Source: Planctomycetota bacterium
GTDB lineage: Bacteria; Planctomycetota; Phycisphaerae; UBA1845
NCBI GenBank assembly: GCA_022563615.1
Contig: JADFMZ010000027.1
Span: 1 to 15,544 of the forward strand
Length of the DNA stretch: 15,544 nucleotides
Direction of reading: 5' to 3'
The number at the start of each line of letters is the position of its first letter. The stretch's first letter is position 1. The notes below the pieces were generated by a model. It searched no databases. It had not been told where the DNA came from and saw only the letters and a list, made by a program, of their open reading frames with translations. Below, one piece after another: positions 13,518 through 15,544 of this stretch. The position numbers and the translations under genes are program-made.

Positions 13518-14108
13518 TCAGCGCAGCAAGACATCCAGAACGACCAGGACTACGGCCGCCGCCGCCCCACCCATTACGCATCCGCCGACGAACCCGCCCA
13601 GCGTGAATCCCGGCCCGCGATGCCCGGACTGTTGGGCTAGGGGCTGAGCTTCAGGTAACGCAAGAGCGCGTTGACGTTGCGGCGATGGAGCGATCGTTCG
13701 ACCGGACTTCGACGATTCCGATCCGTCGAGACGGGTGCCGGGAATCAGGCGGATCGCACGGTCAGATCGCTTGCGCGGCGCGCGCAACAGCCTGTCGGTC
13801 TTGAGCGGACCCGCCTGGTCCGGCGGCCAAACGATACGCCGCTCGAAAGACCGACGATCATCGCCCGTTACCGGCGTGGCTGATTCCAGCGGTGTTTCGG
13901 TACCCGGCGCGTCTTGGTCTGAAGACGCGATCTTAGGCAAGAACTTGCGCATCCTGCGAATCGGGATGTATCGATCCCGAACGCGCTTATCGGCCTGCGG
14001 TCCCAGAGATTCAGCGATCCATTGATCTTGGAGGGACTTCTCGTCGCGTTCCCGCTTCCAGTTCGTCCGCGATTTACCGGTCAAGCCGCCATACCATGCA
14101 GTCGTCAT
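13518..14108 (-). CDS. Hypothetical protein with C-terminal membrane anchor
   Basis: I do not recognise this family. The 196-residue product is mostly hydrophilic and rich in Arg, Ser and Pro, with a basic segment (KRVRDRYIPIRRMRKFLPK, about 41-59) and a likely disordered middle. It ends in a Gly/Ala-rich hydrophobic stretch (GGFVGGCVMGGAAAAVVLVV, about 171-190) followed by a short LDVLLR tail. This is the layout of a tail-anchored protein with the bulk in the cytoplasm. The start is supported by GGAGG seven bases upstream of ATG 14108, one of the few clear ribosome binding sites in the window. It is downstream of the adenylate-forming gene on the same strand, 295 bases away. Whether the two are co-transcribed is unclear. 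Confidence 0.65.
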   Translation of the reverse strand: MTTAWYGGLTGKSRTNWKRERDEKSLQDQWIAESLGPQADKRVRDRYIPIRRMRKFLPKIASSDQDAPGTETPLESATPVTGDDRRSFERRIVWPPDQAGPLKTDRLLRAPRKRSDRAIRLIPGTRLDGSESSKSGRTIAPSPQRQRALALPEAQPLAQQSGHRGPGFTLGGFVGGCVMGGAAAAVVLVVLDVLLR

Positions 14109-14403
14109 GTTCCAGCCTCCCAGCGTAACTCGCCATCAGGTCATCCCACGGAACTTGCATGAACGCCTTCAATACAATCCCGCCTTGGGCGCCTCTTCAA
14201 CCCCAACCGCCATTACCGACTATCGTCAACACCCCTATTGATGAGCGAGCGAAATGGGTCTTACACGCCCCGTTGTTAAACTGGGCTATTATGGCAGCGC
14301 CAAGTTCCTTTCGGATCGCGGTTTGCAATGTCGAAAACAGGGTCGCCGAATGGGGCCGACCGGCGCTTGTGGGCGGCAATCGCGGTTTGTAGCGCTGTCC
14401 TAA
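14109..14403. other. Intergenic region of 295 bases on the 5' side of the tail-anchored protein gene
   Basis: No gene is supported. On the minus strand a weak promoter-like pair (TTGAAG at 14200-14195 and TGTATT at 14176-14171, 18-base spacer) could serve the gene starting at 14108. ATCGCGGTTTG occurs twice in direct orientation (14315-14325 and 14379-14389). Nothing else stands out. Confidence 0.35.
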
Positions 14404-15501
14404 TTAGTACACCCCTTCGACCACAGGTGTGGCGAAGCCTGAAAACGGACGAACGTCGCCGACTCCATCCCACGGATAGGCCTCGCAGGGTGGATGGCGA
14501 ACTCCTTCGTCGCGTTCCAGAAACCGGGGCATGAAGAACTCTTTGGTCAGCGTGGTTAAGCGCACCCGGCCGACCTGGCCATACTCAACCACGCGAGTCG
14601 GATCGTCGAAATCCACGACGTCGATCATCGCGCGCGGGTTGGGCGGGTAGTAAATGACGCTGTAGTTGTCGGCCGGGTCGAACGGCTTGCAGCAGGCCAG
14701 ACCCATCAATGTGTTGCCATAGGTCGGCACAAAATCGATCGAACCTTCCAGCAGTTCCTCGCGGGCGAAGCGATGGAACTGAGCGGTCAGTTGCGTTCCC
14801 CCGCAAAAGACGCCTTGGATCCCCATCCGTTTCAGCGAGATACGCTCGCACAGCGCTTCCAGCAGCTTCGGCGTCGTGAACAGACATCGGATGTTGTCGT
14901 GCGAGCGCAGCAGGGTCAGCCCCTGTTGGATGACGTGGTCCTTGTACTCGTGCATCAGGTCCATGCGACCCCGGCCGATCAGTTTGACCACCCATCTCGG
15001 GTCCATATCCACGCAAAAGCAAATCCCGCCTCGGTGTTGACAGAGATGTTCAACAGCCAGCCGCAACCGACGGGGACCGCTCGGGCCGAGCATCAACCAG
15101 TCCGCCCCCTTGGGAAAAGCGGAGTCGGACAACGTCTCGCTGAACATCTCATAATCGGTGCGAAAGTCCTCGATGTTGATGCGTGACTTAGGCGTGCCCG
15201 TGCTGCCTCCGGTTTCAAACACGAAAACCGGTCGCCCGGCGTAGGCTTTCGGAACCCACCGGCGCACGGGGCCGCCGCGAAGCCATTCATCCTGAAACGG
15301 TTCGAAGTGATCCAAGTCAGCGTACGTACGAATTCGATCAGGCGGGTTCCAATCCAGCTTGTCGCCATGGTCAAGCCAAAAAGGGCAGCCGGTCTTGCGG
15401 TCGAAGTGCCACGCCACGATTTCGCGCGTATGCGCGTCGAGGCGCTCTTGCGCCTCGTGGACGCGTTGCGACAGCGGTGATGTGTCGGCGCGCTGGGTCA
15501 C
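14404..15501 (-). CDS. Adenylate-forming enzyme, phenylacetate-CoA ligase-like, lacking a normal C-terminal domain
   Basis: Belongs to the ANL superfamily that activates carboxylic acids with ATP. The A3 phosphate-binding loop TGGSTGTPKS is at about 97-106, preceded by FVFE as in PaaK-type ligases. FVPTYGNTLMG (258-268) corresponds to the A5 aromatic/Thr motif, and GQVGRVRLTTL (308-318) to the region before A7. The usual RYRTGD is replaced by something like FLERDEG (327-333). The protein ends at VVEGVY soon after, so the C-terminal lid with the catalytic Lys is missing. It could be a truncated PaaK-like ligase or a relative of the phenazine-type adenylating proteins. GTG 15501 has no Shine-Dalgarno, and the frame stays open to the window edge, so the true N-terminus may lie outside. 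The substrate is unknown. Confidence 0.75.
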   Translation of the reverse strand: MTQRADTSPLSQRVHEAQERLDAHTREIVAWHFDRKTGCPFWLDHGDKLDWNPPDRIRTYADLDHFEPFQDEWLRGGPVRRWVPKAYAGRPVFVFETGGSTGTPKSRINIEDFRTDYEMFSETLSDSAFPKGADWLMLGPSGPRRLRLAVEHLCQHRGGICFCVDMDPRWVVKLIGRGRMDLMHEYKDHVIQQGLTLLRSHDNIRCLFTTPKLLEALCERISLKRMGIQGVFCGGTQLTAQFHRFAREELLEGSIDFVPTYGNTLMGLACCKPFDPADNYSVIYYPPNPRAMIDVVDFDDPTRVVEYGQVGRVRLTTLTKEFFMPRFLERDEGVRHPPCEAYPWDGVGDVRPFSGFATPVVEGVY

Positions 15502-15544
15502 TTTGGCTGGGTGATGGCAAACAATGTGCGACGGTTCGTAACAT

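Noticed and set aside
14159..14392. Plus-strand open frame of 77 codons
   Set aside because: There is no ribosome binding site, no recognisable domain and a Pro-rich random-looking product. It lies in a gap between two minus-strand genes.
1..15544. tRNA or rRNA genes in the gaps
   Set aside because: The intergenic stretches were read for T-arm-like GTTCGA...C patterns and cloverleaf stems, and none was convincing by eye. A tRNAscan-type search would be decisive.

Overview
This GC-rich window most resembles a member of the Planctomycetota, probably a Phycisphaerae-like or uncultured lineage. The clues are a surface beta-helix protein with a thrombospondin type 3 and degenerate dockerin-like tail, a lipoprotein esterase fused to a PKD domain, many weak or absent Shine-Dalgarno sites, and intergenic GC-rich hairpin repeats. 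This placement rests on protein style rather than any marker search, so it is moderately confident. No rRNA, tRNA, CRISPR array, transposase or phage gene was seen.

Left part (about 1-5280), minus strand: a translation-linked group read right to left. It holds a stand-alone tRNA-binding OB protein (MetRS beta / CsaA type), prmC (release-factor glutamine methyltransferase), pheT (phenylalanyl-tRNA synthetase beta chain) and a lipoprotein esterase with a PKD domain whose start overlaps the pheT stop. pheS, metG and prfA, the usual partners, are not in the window. The prmC-pheT gap carries two repeat hairpins.

Middle part (about 5280-13220), plus strand: a small three-helix membrane protein, a type I mannose-6-phosphate isomerase, a two-helix membrane protein whose linker is built from three kinds of DNA repeat, a 644-base gap with a 77-bp element bounded by 10-bp terminal inverted repeats, a large secreted beta-helix protein, clpS with a clear sigma-70-type promoter, and a CPBP-family intramembrane protease.

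Right part (13220-15544): a 26-bp inverted repeat lies between convergent genes. It is followed on the minus strand by a tail-anchored protein of unknown function and an adenylate-forming (phenylacetate-CoA ligase-like) protein whose 5' end may lie beyond the window.

The most notable observations are: (1) fourteen regular FxxN...GG[A/G] repeats in the surface protein, like the chlamydial Pmp passenger repeats but with a different C-terminus; (2) a heptanucleotide tract, five units of GTCGAAR, inside a coding region, where gain or loss of a unit would truncate the protein; (3) a family of four hairpin repeats, one with a compensatory stem change and one inside a gene; (4) TATAGT boxes 6-8 nt before the start codons of prmC and the CPBP gene, suggesting leaderless transcripts. 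No complete new defence or metabolic system was identified.
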